Notes: generated by a model not told the origin, from the sequence alone. A stretch of 52,390 nucleotides of DNA from Emcibacteraceae bacterium (GCA_028281625.1 JANQJN010000180.1:1-52390), one strand, 5' to 3'. Positions 20,116-29,296 are shown, counted from the first letter of the stretch. Translations and numbers: made by a program.

Positions 20116-21546
20116 TCAGGTGCTGAACATGCGCTCGAGATGGATGATATCTTCGTCCAGCACACTGTCGGTTTGGCGAAGTTCATCAATGCGTTTTACG
20201 GCGTGCATCACCGTTGTATGATCACGTCCGCCAAATTTTCTACCAATAGATGGAAGTGATTTCGAGGTCAGATGCTTACATAGATACATGGCCACCTGAC
20301 GGGGACGGGCGACCTGACGGGCGCGCCTTGAGGACAGCAGGTCCGCAAGCTTTATATTAAAATAATCCGCCACATGACGCTGAATTTCATCGACGGTAAC
20401 CCGACGGTCATTGGCCCGAAGCAAATCCTGCAAAACTTCCTGGGTCATTTCCAGTGTTATTGGGCGACCAATGAGTGTTGAATGCGCAACCATGCGGTTA
20501 AAGGCGCCTTCGAGCTCACGCACGTTCGAGCTGATGCGACGAGCGAGAAACTCCAGCACTTCACTTTGAATTTCCACTTCAGGGACGCCATTTGCCTTTT
20601 GCTGCAAAATACCAAGGCGAAGCTCATAGTCTGTCGGGTGAATATCAGCAACCAGTCCCCACCCAAGGCGGGAACGTATGCGCTCCTCAACGCCCTCCAG
20701 ATTGGACGGCGAGCGATCCGCCGACAAGATAACCTGGCGATGATGATCAATGAGTGCATTAAAGGTGTGGAAAAATTCTTCCTGAGTAGAGTTTTTATTA
20801 GCGATAAACTGCAGATCATCAATCATCAGCAGATCCACATTACGGAATTTCTGCTTAAACGCCATTGTATCCTTGTAGCGGATTGATGAAATGAACTGAT
20901 ACATGAATTGCTCAGCGGATAGATACACTACTTTTCGTTCCGGGAAATATTCACGGTTGGCCCAGGCGATCGCGTGCATCAAATGAGTTTTACCAAGTCC
21001 AACGCCGCCATGAAGAAAGAGCGGGTTAAAATTCACATCCTTGTTTTCCGCAACCCTGCGCGCCGCTGCATAAGCAAGCTCATTGGACTTACCAACAACA
21101 AAACTATCAAAGGTAAAACGAGGATCCAGCGGAGCACCAAATTCTTCCTCACTCAGTATTTTAGCCGGCTCACCTTTTGTAACGCTTTTGGCTGATTTTA
21201 AGTTCGTTGATTGTGGTTCAGACATTGTCGGCTTTGCTTCAACGGCATTCAATCCGGAAAGCACAACAATTTCTATCTCGTGAATACCCTCATTTACCTG
21301 ACGCCAGGCATTCTTGAGACGGTCGGCAAAATTGGACATAAGCCAATTACGCATAAAACGCGTCGGCGCTGCCATGATCGCTTTGTCTTCCTCAAGATTG
21401 ACAAGCGCAAGTGGTTTGATCCAGCTTTTGTAGGTGTCCTCATCGAAGTCCACTCTCAAGTTTTCGAGAACATTGGTCCACTGAATATCAATGGTATCAT
21501 CAATGATCACTTCGTCTGCCCTTTTTTGACCCGCTTTACTCGACAT
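20116..21546 (-). CDS. dnaA: Chromosomal replication initiator DnaA
   Basis: DnaA opens the replication origin. The protein has 476 residues: domain I (about 22-95), a linker, the AAA+ domain with Walker A HGGVGLGKTH (179-188) and Walker B LLMIDDLQF, and the domain IV helix-turn-helix with GGRDHTTVMHAVKRI near the C-terminus. The ATG is only 32 bases after the rhodanese gene on the same strand, so dnaA may be co-transcribed with it or have a promoter inside it. No clear cluster of DnaA boxes (TTATCCACA) is visible next to the gene. Confidence 0.98.
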   Translation of the reverse strand: MSSKAGQKRADEVIIDDTIDIQWTNVLENLRVDFDEDTYKSWIKPLALVNLEEDKAIMAAPTRFMRNWLMSNFADRLKNAWRQVNEGIHEIEIVVLSGLNAVEAKPTMSEPQSTNLKSAKSVTKGEPAKILSEEEFGAPLDPRFTFDSFVVGKSNELAYAAARRVAENKDVNFNPLFLHGGVGLGKTHLMHAIAWANREYFPERKVVYLSAEQFMYQFISSIRYKDTMAFKQKFRNVDLLMIDDLQFIANKNSTQEEFFHTFNALIDHHRQVILSADRSPSNLEGVEERIRSRLGWGLVADIHPTDYELRLGILQQKANGVPEVEIQSEVLEFLARRISSNVRELEGAFNRMVAHSTLIGRPITLEMTQEVLQDLLRANDRRVTVDEIQRHVADYFNIKLADLLSSRRARQVARPRQVAMYLCKHLTSKSLPSIGRKFGGRDHTTVMHAVKRIDELRQTDSVLDEDIIHLERMFST

Positions 21547-21578
21547 TTAGTTTTTATTCACTCTAAATATAAATCTGT

Positions 21579-22007
21579 TTAATGCTTCCATGGCAGGCTC
21601 TTGCCTTGCCATCCCGAAATTCTGCCACGATGACCATACGCGTCAGGCCCCCCTTCAAACCCTTCAAGTATGTTATAGCTGTTTGCGTAACCCGCATTTG
21701 TCGCAGCAATTGCCGCCCCCACCGAGCGCACACCGGTTCTACATAAGAAAAATATTGACGTGTCTTTATTCGGCACCGCCTCACCCAGTTCCTCAATAAA
21801 GTTTGGGTTCGGCGCACCATCCGGAAAATCAACCCATTCGATAAGAATATTGTCTTTCGAAATTTCGGCTAAATCCGTCACCCCTACATAATTCCACTCT
21901 GCTTTAGTTCGAACGTCTACAAGAACCGTAGATTTTTCTTCTGACAGCAGCCGCCACGCTTCTTCCGGCGTGATGTCGCCCTTATACTGTCCAACCATTT
22001 CCAGCAT
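21579..22007 (-). CDS. Rhodanese-like sulfurtransferase domain protein
   Basis: This is a single rhodanese domain of 142 residues. Rhodaneses carry a sulfane sulfur on an active-site cysteine, here Cys89 in the loop LCRTGVRS, with the conserved DVRTKAEW (31-38) in the first half. The six-residue active loop fits a sulfurtransferase. GAGGGA directly touches the first ATG, so the ATG three codons later (21998) is an equally good start. It lies just upstream of dnaA. Confidence 0.9.
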   Translation of the reverse strand: MLEMVGQYKGDITPEEAWRLLSEEKSTVLVDVRTKAEWNYVGVTDLAEISKDNILIEWVDFPDGAPNPNFIEELGEAVPNKDTSIFFLCRTGVRSVGAAIAATNAGYANSYNILEGFEGGPDAYGHRGRISGWQGKSLPWKH

Positions 22008-22220
22008 TCCCTCACAAACAATATGTTCTTTTCAATCATCCTTATGACCTTTTTCGAAGCAAAAAATGCTCGAGCTGCAAAACGTCATTCGCAGGGTGTA
22101 TCGTCCAAAGATGTCGATAAATTCTTATGCCATCAGCGTACCGATGATCCCCCATCCTTGCAATATGCATAATGTGCAAAAAATAAAATAAAATACTACT
22201 ATATGTCTTGACTTGGACTT

Positions 22221-22242
22221 GACCTACTAGATGTAGTAGGTC
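22221..22242. repeat. Perfect inverted repeat upstream of the rhodanese/dnaA genes
   Basis: GACCTACTA and TAGTAGGTC are perfect 9-bp complements around a GATG spacer. No T-tract follows on either strand, so it does not look like a terminator. An operator for the rhodanese-dnaA transcript or an RNA hairpin is possible. Confidence 0.7.
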
Positions 22243-22314
22243 GGAAATTTTCAAAAAAAATCAATTTTTATCGAAAAAAGAACATTACGAGAATCTGTCA
22301 GAAAGGGTGCCAAT

Positions 22315-22350
22315 AAAAAAAGCCGAACCTGGTTTGGCACGGCTTTTTTA
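22315..22350 (-). terminator. rpsT terminator (bidirectional)
   Basis: AGCCG and CGGCT, extended by A and T runs, pair across a 14-nt loop. On the minus strand the stem is followed by seven T, about 75 bases after the rpsT stop. A competing 7-bp pairing (GTGCCAA at 22307-22313 with TTGGCAC at 22334-22340) overlaps it. Confidence 0.8.
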
Positions 22351-22425
22351 GAGAAATTTTTGTCTTTTCGGCAGTCAATTTCCAGCGACTCGTTGGGAAC
22401 CTTGACGCGACTCGAAATTGGAGCG

Positions 22426-22689
22426 TTAGCCCATCGCCTTTACGCGTTTTGCAAGACGGGAAACTTTGCGTGATGCTGTCTTCTTGTGAAGAACGCCTTT
22501 GGTCACACCACGCATTAATTCCGGCTGAGCAGCCCGAAGTGCGTTTTTCGCTTCATCTGCATTTCCTGCTTCAACAGCAAGTTCAACTTTCTTTACAAAA
22601 GTACGAATGCGACTGCGACGTGCTTTATTGATACCTTCGCGCTTTGCATTTCTGCGCACTCTTTTCTTAGCTTGTAATGTATTAGCCAT
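22426..22689 (-). CDS. rpsT: 30S ribosomal protein S20
   Basis: S20 is a helical protein that binds 16S rRNA in the small subunit. It has 87 residues, is strongly basic, and carries the family pattern [14 protein letters not shown] near the start and [19 protein letters not shown] near the end. It has its own promoter with a leader of about 98 nt, and a terminator follows. The position near dnaA is usual in Alphaproteobacteria. Confidence 0.97.
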   Translation of the reverse strand: MANTLQAKKRVRRNAKREGINKARRSRIRTFVKKVELAVEAGNADEAKNALRAAQPELMRGVTKGVLHKKTASRKVSRLAKRVKAMG

Positions 22690-22709
22690 TTTATAACCTT
22701 ATGCTTTCT

Positions 22710-22725
22710 TTGAGAGCTGTCTCAA
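22710..22725 (-). promoter_or_regulatory. Leader hairpin in the rpsT 5' untranslated region
   Basis: TTGAGA and TCTCAA pair perfectly over a 4-nt loop, about 20 bases before the rpsT start codon. S20 represses its own translation in E. coli; whether this hairpin serves that purpose here is not known. Confidence 0.45.
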
Positions 22726-22794
22726 TACTGCATCATATAATCCGCAGGAGAATCAATACCCTCATAAATTTATATATTTATATTCAGTTTGTGG

Positions 22795-22823
22795 CTTATA
22801 AACATGCGACCTCAATTGGTCAA
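22795..22823 (-). promoter_or_regulatory. Sigma-70 type promoter of rpsT
   Basis: On the minus strand TTGACC (22823-22818) and TATAAG (22800-22795) are separated by exactly 17 bp. Transcription would start near 22788, giving a leader of about 98 nt before rpsT. Confidence 0.75.
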
Positions 22824-22888
22824 CAAGCTTTTGACGATTCCGACCCAAAAGGTTCAAAAAGTAAGTGTTTTTACCGATGTGGCCGCAT

Positions 22889-23662
22889 TTAGTCTTTGAA
22901 ATCAGGCGCCCTTTTCTCAATAAAGGCGTTCATACCCTCGATTTGATCACGGGTCCCGAATAATGCATGAAATTCCCGACGTTCGAATCGCACGCCTTCT
23001 TCCATGGTTGTTTCGTAAGCCTGATTTACGCATTCTTTGGCGAGTTTCACTGACGCCTGAGAAAGTTTGGCAATCTTCTTTGCGTCCGAAATGGCCTGTT
23101 CCAAAAGTTTCTCTACGGACACCACCCGGCTTACGAGACCGCTTTTTTCTGCTTCCTCCGCATCCATCATCCTACCCGTGAGCGTCATATCCATGGCTTT
23201 TGATTTTCCAACAAAACGGGTAAGCCGCTGGGTGCCGCCCGCACCGGGGATCACGCCAATGCTCAGTTCCGGTTGACCAAATTTTGCATTGTCTGCCGCG
23301 ATAATATAGTCGCACATCATCGCAAGTTCGCATCCACCGCCAAGAGCATAGCCCGCCACTGCCGCAATAATCGGTTTCTTGCATCGTGCCGCACTTTCCC
23401 AACGCTCTTCAATAAAATCCTGCGCCTGCATATCCTGCTCTGTTTTACCTGCGATCTCCTTAATATCTGCGCCGGCGGCAAACGCTCTTTCACTGCCAGT
23501 AAGCACAATGACTTTTACCGTATCATCACGATCAAGCTTTTCCAAGGCGTCTTTAACCTCTCCCATCATTTGGTTGTTAAGCGCATTGAGCGCTTCCGGG
23601 CGGTTCAGTTTCAGACACACCACATCGTCGTGTCTTTCGACAATAATTGAACTCTCAGACAT
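22889..23662 (-). CDS. Enoyl-CoA hydratase/isomerase family protein
   Basis: This 257-residue crotonase-fold protein probably hydrates 2-enoyl-CoA in fatty-acid oxidation. It has the oxyanion-hole stretches GSERAFAAGADI (about 56-67) and AVAGYALGGGCELAMMCD, and catalytic glutamates in GGGCE and in FGQPELSIGVIPGAGGTQRL. Such a gene commonly lies between mutM and rpsT in Alphaproteobacteria. GAGGGA precedes the ATG. The chain-length preference cannot be read from the sequence. Confidence 0.94.
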   Translation of the reverse strand: MSESSIIVERHDDVVCLKLNRPEALNALNNQMMGEVKDALEKLDRDDTVKVIVLTGSERAFAAGADIKEIAGKTEQDMQAQDFIEERWESAARCKKPIIAAVAGYALGGGCELAMMCDYIIAADNAKFGQPELSIGVIPGAGGTQRLTRFVGKSKAMDMTLTGRMMDAEEAEKSGLVSRVVSVEKLLEQAISDAKKIAKLSQASVKLAKECVNQAYETTMEEGVRFERREFHALFGTRDQIEGMNAFIEKRAPDFKD

Positions 23663-23683
23663 TAATGTTTTCCCTCTTTAAAA

Positions 23684-24091
23684 TTAATTCGGCGACAGTG
23701 AATAAGTAAGCACCGAATTTTGTCCCTGACTTGAAATACTGAGAACCAGCGCCTCTTCATCACGCACTGCCTTAAAGCAATAATTTGCGCCGCCTTCGCA
23801 AATAAGTCCCGCGCTATTATCCTGCTCAATACCCCATCCCAGGGACGGAAGCACAACACGGTAATAATCAAAGGCAGACTGTGCATTCACCGCACCCGAC
23901 GCCTGCGCTGAAATGATCCGGCCGTCCGGGCTATCAAATAGCAGGGCTTCTTCGGTGTTTTCGGTTAGTCCTTCCATCAGCGGAATCGCCAAATCCTGCA
24001 GCATGTCACCCGATGTGTTCTGCGCAAACGCTGCCGTCGCGATGGCGAAAGCCGTAAACATAGTAGCCAGAATATGTCGAATAATAGTCAT
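23684..24091 (-). CDS. Exported hypothetical protein, 135 aa
   Basis: A signal peptide (IIRHILATMFTAFAIATAAFA, cleavage before QNTS) is followed by about 112 residues of unknown fold. Visible landmarks are IPLMEGLTE, a DSPDGRI segment, a central FDYYRVVLPSLGW and two cysteines (LICEGGANYC) that could form a disulfide in the periplasm. It starts 13 bases after mutM with an AAGG site and ends 21 bases before echA, so it sits inside this operon. From memory, similar small exported proteins occur at this place in other Alphaproteobacteria; no function is known to me. Confidence 0.75.
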   Translation of the reverse strand: MTIIRHILATMFTAFAIATAAFAQNTSGDMLQDLAIPLMEGLTENTEEALLFDSPDGRIISAQASGAVNAQSAFDYYRVVLPSLGWGIEQDNSAGLICEGGANYCFKAVRDEEALVLSISSQGQNSVLTYSLSPN

Positions 24092-24104
24092 GATCTGACC
24101 TTAC

Positions 24105-24935
24105 TTATTTCTGACAAATGGGGCAATAAAATGTCGATCTTCCCCCCTGATTAACGCGTTCGATGATGCCATCACAGCCTTCATTGACACAGGCCTCGCC
24201 CTCGCGGCCGTAGGTGACAAACTGATGCTGAAAATATCCCAGATCCCCATCGGCGCCAGCAAAATCCTTAAGACTGGAGCCCCCCGCATCAATCGCTTTT
24301 AAAAGGATATCCCGGATGATCGGGACCAACATTTCCGCTTCATCCACAGTGACATCACAGGCTTTTCGAAACGGTGATATGCGCGCTTTATTGAGCGCTT
24401 CGCACACATAAATATTGCCAAGTCCTACGACAACTTTCTGATCAAGAAGCGCGGCTTTTATGGCGACCTTTTTTGTTTTTGTTTTTTCCGTGAGGTACTC
24501 ACCGTTAAATTCATTGCCCAAAGGCTCTACCGCCATATCCCTGAAGAGCTTGTGTTCTGCCAGTTCTTCCTCAGAACACAGCGTCATCAATCCAAACCGG
24601 CGCGGATCATTATAGATCACCTGCTTGTCGTCTTCCGTTTCAAAAATGATATGGTCGTGTTTGGCGAACGGATCGTCAGATTTATCCTGAATGATGAATT
24701 TCCCCGACATGCCAAGATGGCAGATAATCACGTCCCCATTGTCCAGATAAAGCCTTATATATTTCGCGCGCCGTTCGAGTCGGATTATTTTTCGTCCCTC
24801 AAGCCGCGTTTCAAAATCTTCCGGTACCGGAATCCTGATTTTATCCCGCCGTTTGATCACCTTGACCAAAGTCTTGTCTTTAAGGGCGGGCGTAAGGCCC
24901 CGCATGGTTGTTTCCACCTCTGGCAGTTCAGGCAT
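24105..24935 (-). CDS. mutM: Formamidopyrimidine-DNA glycosylase
   Basis: MutM (Fpg) removes 8-oxoguanine and other oxidised purines from DNA and nicks the abasic site. It has 276 residues. After Met removal the N-terminal Pro and Glu (PELPEVET) are the catalytic residues. GLGNIYVCEAL marks the helix-two-turn-helix, and the C-terminal zinc finger has two Cys pairs (CVNEGC and CPICQK). It is divergent from ubiE, with about 73 bases between the chosen start codons. Confidence 0.97.
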   Translation of the reverse strand: MPELPEVETTMRGLTPALKDKTLVKVIKRRDKIRIPVPEDFETRLEGRKIIRLERRAKYIRLYLDNGDVIICHLGMSGKFIIQDKSDDPFAKHDHIIFETEDDKQVIYNDPRRFGLMTLCSEEELAEHKLFRDMAVEPLGNEFNGEYLTEKTKTKKVAIKAALLDQKVVVGLGNIYVCEALNKARISPFRKACDVTVDEAEMLVPIIRDILLKAIDAGGSSLKDFAGADGDLGYFQHQFVTYGREGEACVNEGCDGIIERVNQGGRSTFYCPICQK

Positions 24936-25008
24936 TTAAACTATAACTCTTCAAAATCATTTGGTTTTCTTCTGGAACAGCATGCAACACTGCGCTATGT
25001 TCCGCAAT

Positions 25009-25797
25009 ATGACAAATGAAGAAAAAGTAAATAAAAACACCACTACTCACTTCGGCTATAAGCAAGTTGAAGAGGACCAGAAGCAATCCATGGTCCGGGG
25101 CGTGTTTGACAGCGTTGCTGATAAATATGACATCATGAATGATGTGATGAGCGGCGGACTTCACCGGCTGTGGAAAAATGATTTTATCCGCGAACTTCGG
25201 CCCACACCGGGCATGCGGCTTCTTGACGTGGCGGGCGGGACCGGTGATATCGCCTTTCGATTTCTAAAAGCCACCAAAAAAAGAACCGGCCCTGAGGATA
25301 CGCCCGCAAGTGTGACCGTTTGCGACATTAATCAAAATATGCTGGCCGCAGGGCGGGCACGCGCCCTTGATGAAGGAATATTTGACCCCATCGACTGGGT
25401 AACTGGAAATGCAGAACAGCTTCCGCTTAACGATAAATCTGTGGATGCCTATACCATTGCCTTTGGCATTCGCAATGTAACCCATATCGATAAAGCACTT
25501 GAAGAAGCCTACCGGGTGCTAAAACCTGGCGGGCGGTTTATGTGTCTGGAATTCAGCGAAGTAGACCTTCCGCTGCTTAAACAAATTTATGATGCCTACT
25601 CCTTCAATGTTATCCCACATTTTGGTGAGCTGATTACTGGCGACAAAGACAGTTATCAGTATCTGGTGGAAAGCATCCGAAAATTTCCATCTCAAGAAAA
25701 ATTTAAAGCGATGATTGATGCTGCCGGCTTCAAGCAAACCAGCTACCGCAATCTTTCAGGTGGCATTGTAGCAATTCATTCCGGGTGGCGGATATAA
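25009..25797 (+). CDS. ubiE: Ubiquinone/menaquinone C-methyltransferase UbiE
   Basis: UbiE is the SAM-dependent C-methyltransferase of ubiquinone synthesis. The frame is open from a TTG at 24961, but the family begins close to [10 protein letters not shown], so I chose the ATG at 25009 (262 residues); ATG codons at 24982 and 24997 are also possible and none has a strong ribosome site. The family motif [17 protein letters not shown] is followed by the SAM site [11 protein letters not shown] and, later, RVLKPGGRF. The C-terminal [13 protein letters not shown] is characteristic. It leads the ubiE-ubiB-coaBC-dut operon. Confidence 0.95.
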   Translation: MTNEEKVNKNTTTHFGYKQVEEDQKQSMVRGVFDSVADKYDIMNDVMSGGLHRLWKNDFIRELRPTPGMRLLDVAGGTGDIAFRFLKATKKRTGPEDTPASVTVCDINQNMLAAGRARALDEGIFDPIDWVTGNAEQLPLNDKSVDAYTIAFGIRNVTHIDKALEEAYRVLKPGGRFMCLEFSEVDLPLLKQIYDAYSFNVIPHFGELITGDKDSYQYLVESIRKFPSQEKFKAMIDAAGFKQTSYRNLSGGIVAIHSGWRI

Positions 25798-25798
25798 T

Positions 25799-27331
25799 AT
25801 GTTTAAATGGATCCGTCATACGGGACGCATCATCAAAGTCGCCTACACGCTTTCCAAGCATGACGCGCTGATGGATTTGCTTAAGCTTTTCGGTGAGCAA
25901 ACAAGGGCAATCGAAAAGCTCCGCAACATCAAAATTCGCCATGATGTGGATGCGAAACCGGAAACGCGGCTGGTGATCGCACTGCAAGACCTTGGTCCTA
26001 GCTTTATTAAATTTGGCCAAGCTCTGGCAACCAGACCAGACATCATCGGCCCGGAAGTTGCACTTGATCTGCTACGCTTGCAGGATGAAGTGCCGCCGTT
26101 TGCTGGCGAAGAGGCCAAAAAAATCATTGAAGAGGAACTGGGCAGCAGTATCGATGAGCTTTTTTCAGAATTTGACGAAGAACCAATCGCCGCCGCCTCC
26201 ATCGCACAGGTCCACACAGCCAAAACAGCCAAGGGACGAAAAATTGCGGTGAAGGTATTACGTCCGGGAATCGCAAAAGCCTTTAGCCGTGACCTAGAGG
26301 CCTTTCAATGGCTTGCCAAGATCATCGAGTTTTTCTCCTCCGAAGCACGACGCCTGCGTCCAAGCACGGTAATTGAAACCATCGCCGAAGTGATTGCCCT
26401 GGAGCTGGACTTGCGAATTGAAGCGGCGGCAGCGGCCGAGCTTAAACAGAATACCAGGCAAAATCCCAACTATGATGTCCCCGAAGTAGATTGGGACCGT
26501 ACAGGAAGACGGGTACTCACTACCCACTGGGTCGACGGTATCCCCTTTAAAAAACGAAATGAAATTGTGAAGGCCGGCCTCAGTCCCGAAAAACTTTCTG
26601 AAAATCTGGTACAAAGCTTTCTCAGTCAGGCGCTGAATGACGGTTACTTCCATGCGGATCTTCATCAGGGCAATTTATTTGCCTGCGAAGATAATAAAGT
26701 GACCGCCATCGATTTCGGCATCATGGGCCGTATTGACCTTAGAACCCGTCGCGCGCTTGCGGATATTCTACTTGGATTTGCCAATCAGGATTATGACCGC
26801 ATTGCACGAGCCCATTTTGATATGGGTTATGTACCCAGCGATCAGGATTATGTGGCTTTCAAACAGGCGATCCGCGCTATCGGTGAACCAGTGGTGGGTA
26901 AGCCTTTAAGCGAAATATCCGCCGGTAAGCTTCTCGGGCAGCTGTTTGAGACCACCGGCCGCTTTAACATGCACACGCAGCCGCAACTGATCCTGCTTCA
27001 GAAAACCATGGTGACCGCCGAAGGGGTGGCACTTAATCTCAACCCGGATATAAATATGTGGGAAGTCTCCCGCCCAGTGATTGAAAAATGGGTTACGGAA
27101 AACTTAAGCCCGATCGCTATCGTCAAAGACACCGTAAAAACCACATTGGAGACGGTCGCAAGACTTCCTCAGATCCTCGAAGATGTGGAAGAGATTGTCC
27201 ATAATATGAAAGAAATGCAAAGCACCCGGGCCCGCAGAAGAAGTTCGTTTAAAATCTTCCTCTATGGTATTGCGGGCGGCATGGTCGGAAGCGCGCTTTG
27301 TTATATGATTTATATGCTGTTGATTAACTAA
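25799..27331 (+). CDS. ubiB: Ubiquinone biosynthesis kinase-like protein UbiB
   Basis: UbiB is an atypical ABC1/ADCK-family ATPase needed for ubiquinone production. The protein has 510 residues. The KxGQ motif (FIKFGQALATRPD) is near residue 61, followed by AAASIAQVH, which replaces the usual glycine-rich loop, the lysine in IAVKVLRPG, the catalytic HADLHQGN and the metal-binding DFGIMG. A C-terminal hydrophobic segment of about 23 residues anchors it to the membrane. It starts 1 base after the ubiE stop. Confidence 0.96.
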   Translation: MFKWIRHTGRIIKVAYTLSKHDALMDLLKLFGEQTRAIEKLRNIKIRHDVDAKPETRLVIALQDLGPSFIKFGQALATRPDIIGPEVALDLLRLQDEVPPFAGEEAKKIIEEELGSSIDELFSEFDEEPIAAASIAQVHTAKTAKGRKIAVKVLRPGIAKAFSRDLEAFQWLAKIIEFFSSEARRLRPSTVIETIAEVIALELDLRIEAAAAAELKQNTRQNPNYDVPEVDWDRTGRRVLTTHWVDGIPFKKRNEIVKAGLSPEKLSENLVQSFLSQALNDGYFHADLHQGNLFACEDNKVTAIDFGIMGRIDLRTRRALADILLGFANQDYDRIARAHFDMGYVPSDQDYVAFKQAIRAIGEPVVGKPLSEISAGKLLGQLFETTGRFNMHTQPQLILLQKTMVTAEGVALNLNPDINMWEVSRPVIEKWVTENLSPIAIVKDTVKTTLETVARLPQILEDVEEIVHNMKEMQSTRARRRSSFKIFLYGIAGGMVGSALCYMIYMLLIN

Positions 27332-27378
27332 GACGCAGTGACTATCTTTAAGTGGTGATTATAAAAGAAAGGCCTGCT

Positions 27379-28587
27379 GTGGCAGATATCCTTGAAAATA
27401 AAAAGATCCTTTTGGTCATTGGTGGCGGTATTGCTGCCTATAAATGCCTTGACCTTATTCGCCGCCTTAAGGAGCGCGGGGTGGGAATTCAGGCGATCCT
27501 CACCAAAGGTGGGGAGCAGTTTGTCACACCGTTAGCTGTCAGCAGCCTTACCGAAAATAAAGTATATCAGGATCTCTTTTCACTGACTGACGAAGCGGAG
27601 ATGGGGCATATTCGCCTCTCCCGCGAAAATGATTTGATCCTGGTGGCGCCAGCCACCGCCGACCTGATGGCGAAAATGGCCATGGGGATTGCTGATAATC
27701 TGGCGACGGCTACCCTTCTCGCTGCAAACAAACAGATCATGATAGCCCCGACCATGAACAGTCAAATGTGGGGGAACCCCGCAACCCAGGCAAATCTAAA
27801 AACCTTGAAAGAACGTGGCATGATTGAGGTCCCGCCTGCGGATGGGGAGCTCGCTTGCGGTGAAGAAGGCACCGGACGCCTTGCCGAAGTGCCGGACATC
27901 ATTGCACAGATCGAAGCTTTTTTTTTAAGCAGTGAAGATCTCCCGTTATCCGGTAAACATATTCTTGTGACCGCGGGCCCAACCCATGAGAACATCGATC
28001 CAGTGCGGTATATTGCCAATCATTCTTCCGGAAAACAGGGCTATGAAATTGCCCGCGCGCTTTATTTACGTGGCGCCGATGTGACCCTTGTGTCAGGTCC
28101 GACAAATCTCAAAACACCGGACGGTGTCAGGCGCGTCAATGTGACCTCCGCACGGGAAATGATGGCGGAAAGTGAGAACGCCCTACCCGTTAACGCCGCC
28201 ATTTGTGTGGCTGCGGTTGCTGACTGGCATATTAAAAACCCATCAGACCAAAAACTGAAAAAAAATAAGACCGGAACACCCGCACTCGATTTTTCAGAAA
28301 ACCCGGATATCTTAAAAACAATTTCAAATCAAGCGGACCATCGCCCAAAGCTGGTTGTGGGATTTGCTGCAGAAAGTGAAAATGTGGTGGATTACGCCAG
28401 GGAAAAACTGGACAGGAAAGGCTGTGACTGGATCGTTGCCAATGATATATCAGGGGACGTGATGGGAGGGGATCATAATCAGGTTCACCTCATCACCAAC
28501 GATGGCGCGGAAGACTGGCCGCACATGGCAAAGGCCGCCGTAGCAGATAAGTTAGCAGATAAGATAACAGAGTATTTCGAGGATTAA
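27379..28587 (+). CDS. coaBC: Bifunctional CoaBC (phosphopantothenoylcysteine synthase/decarboxylase)
   Basis: This enzyme carries out two steps of coenzyme A synthesis. I prefer the GTG at 27379, which has GAAAGG about 6 bases upstream and gives 402 residues; the frame is also open from a GTG at 27352. The N-terminal CoaC flavoprotein domain has GGGIAAYK, the PTMNSQMW substrate loop and [12 protein letters not shown], which includes the catalytic cysteine. The CoaB domain begins at about residue 185 ([16 protein letters not shown]) and has the nucleotide-binding NHSSGKQG and KLKKNK. dut follows 2 bases later. Confidence 0.95.
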   Translation: MADILENKKILLVIGGGIAAYKCLDLIRRLKERGVGIQAILTKGGEQFVTPLAVSSLTENKVYQDLFSLTDEAEMGHIRLSRENDLILVAPATADLMAKMAMGIADNLATATLLAANKQIMIAPTMNSQMWGNPATQANLKTLKERGMIEVPPADGELACGEEGTGRLAEVPDIIAQIEAFFLSSEDLPLSGKHILVTAGPTHENIDPVRYIANHSSGKQGYEIARALYLRGADVTLVSGPTNLKTPDGVRRVNVTSAREMMAESENALPVNAAICVAAVADWHIKNPSDQKLKKNKTGTPALDFSENPDILKTISNQADHRPKLVVGFAAESENVVDYAREKLDRKGCDWIVANDISGDVMGGDHNQVHLITNDGAEDWPHMAKAAVADKLADKITEYFED

Positions 28588-28589
28588 GA

Positions 28590-29045
28590 ATGACCACAGT
28601 GGCAATTCAGATACTGCCCCACGGGGAAGGATTAAAATTACCAGAATATGAAACCAAAAATAGCGCTGGCATGGATTTGATGGCAGCAATCCCGGATGAT
28701 GATAAGCTTGTCCTGCCCGTCAGCGGACGGCTACTTGTACCGACAGGCTTTGCCATGGCTTTGGCCCACGGCTTTGAAGCGCAAGTGAGGCCTCGCTCAG
28801 GCCTTGCATGGAAAAATGGCGTGACCGTGCTCAACACGCCGGGCACTATCGATGCGGACTATCGCGGTGAAGTTAAAGTGATCCTTGCCAATCTTGGTGA
28901 TGAGGATTTCACTATCACCCGTGGCATGCGGATCGCGCAGATGGTGATAGCGCCAGTGACGCAAATTACGTGGAACAAGCAAGAAAGCCTTGATGAAACT
29001 GTGCGAGGTGCAGGCGGTTTCGGCTCAACCGGGACAAGCTCATGA
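28590..29045 (+). CDS. dut: dUTP diphosphatase (dUTPase)
   Basis: dUTPase hydrolyses dUTP to dUMP, keeping uracil out of DNA. This is the trimeric type with 151 residues and all five motifs: [40 protein letters not shown] and the C-terminal [15 protein letters not shown] lies 6 to 7 bases before the ATG. Its TGA overlaps the next ATG as ATGA. Confidence 0.97.
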   Translation: MTTVAIQILPHGEGLKLPEYETKNSAGMDLMAAIPDDDKLVLPVSGRLLVPTGFAMALAHGFEAQVRPRSGLAWKNGVTVLNTPGTIDADYRGEVKVILANLGDEDFTITRGMRIAQMVIAPVTQITWNKQESLDETVRGAGGFGSTGTSS

Positions 29046-29296
29046 CGAATACTATCACGCTCATCATCGCCGGACAGGAAAGCACCCTCCCCGCGGAGGA
29101 GCTTTCCATCGACCGCATCATCGCCGAAGCCCATTCCATGGGCTATAAGGAATTTTCAGTTTTCTGTAATGACAGCGAAGTTGAAAGTCCTGATCAATTT
29201 GAAGTGATCCCGGGCGCCACCTATATCATCGCCTCCCCGGATGAAGCGCTTGATCCCAACGATATGATAGTAACGGAAGAAAATGGCGCTAACTGA
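29042..29296 (+). CDS. Small unknown protein, possibly beta-grasp, coupled to MoeB
   Basis: I do not recognise this 84-residue acidic protein. The pattern strand (TITLIIAG), turn, strand (STLPAEELS), helix ([13 protein letters not shown]), strand (EFSVFCN) and final strand (TYIIAS) resembles a ubiquitin-like beta-grasp fold of the ThiS/MoaD kind. The C-terminus is NGAN, not the GG needed for adenylation by an E1 enzyme. It overlaps dut by 4 bases and the E1-like gene by 14 bases, so translation of all three is coupled. That position suggests, but does not prove, a link to the E1-like enzyme. Confidence 0.7.
   Translation: MTNTITLIIAGQESTLPAEELSIDRIIAEAHSMGYKEFSVFCNDSEVESPDQFEVIPGATYIIASPDEALDPNDMIVTEENGAN

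Larger units (their letters stand above)
22008..22425. other. Non-coding 418-bp region between rpsT and the rhodanese gene
   Basis: No convincing gene is seen. The region is AT-rich at 22170-22320. It holds the rhodanese upstream region, a perfect 9-bp inverted repeat at 22221-22242, the rpsT terminator at 22315-22350, and a repeat-bearing rpsT 3' untranslated stretch at 22376-22420. A 70-codon open frame (22042-22254, minus) starts with TTG and lacks a ribosome site. No confident origin elements are present. Confidence 0.6.

Noticed and set aside
20038..20259. 73-codon plus-strand open frame over the end of dnaA
   Set aside because: More than half is antisense to the conserved DnaA C-terminus and it lacks a ribosome site.
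21579..22007. Rhodanese as an arsenate reductase or Cdc25-type phosphatase
   Set aside because: The active loop CRTGVR is six residues long, as in sulfurtransferases; Cdc25-type loops have seven.
22042..22254. 70-codon open frame upstream of the rhodanese gene
   Set aside because: It begins with TTG, has no ribosome site, runs through the inverted repeat and shows no recognisable protein pattern.
19922..22900. Replication origin near dnaA
   Set aside because: The dnaA neighbourhood was inspected, but no cluster of DnaA boxes was found; only single near-matches such as TGTGCAAAA in AT-rich sequence. A strand-skew calculation on the whole genome would decide.
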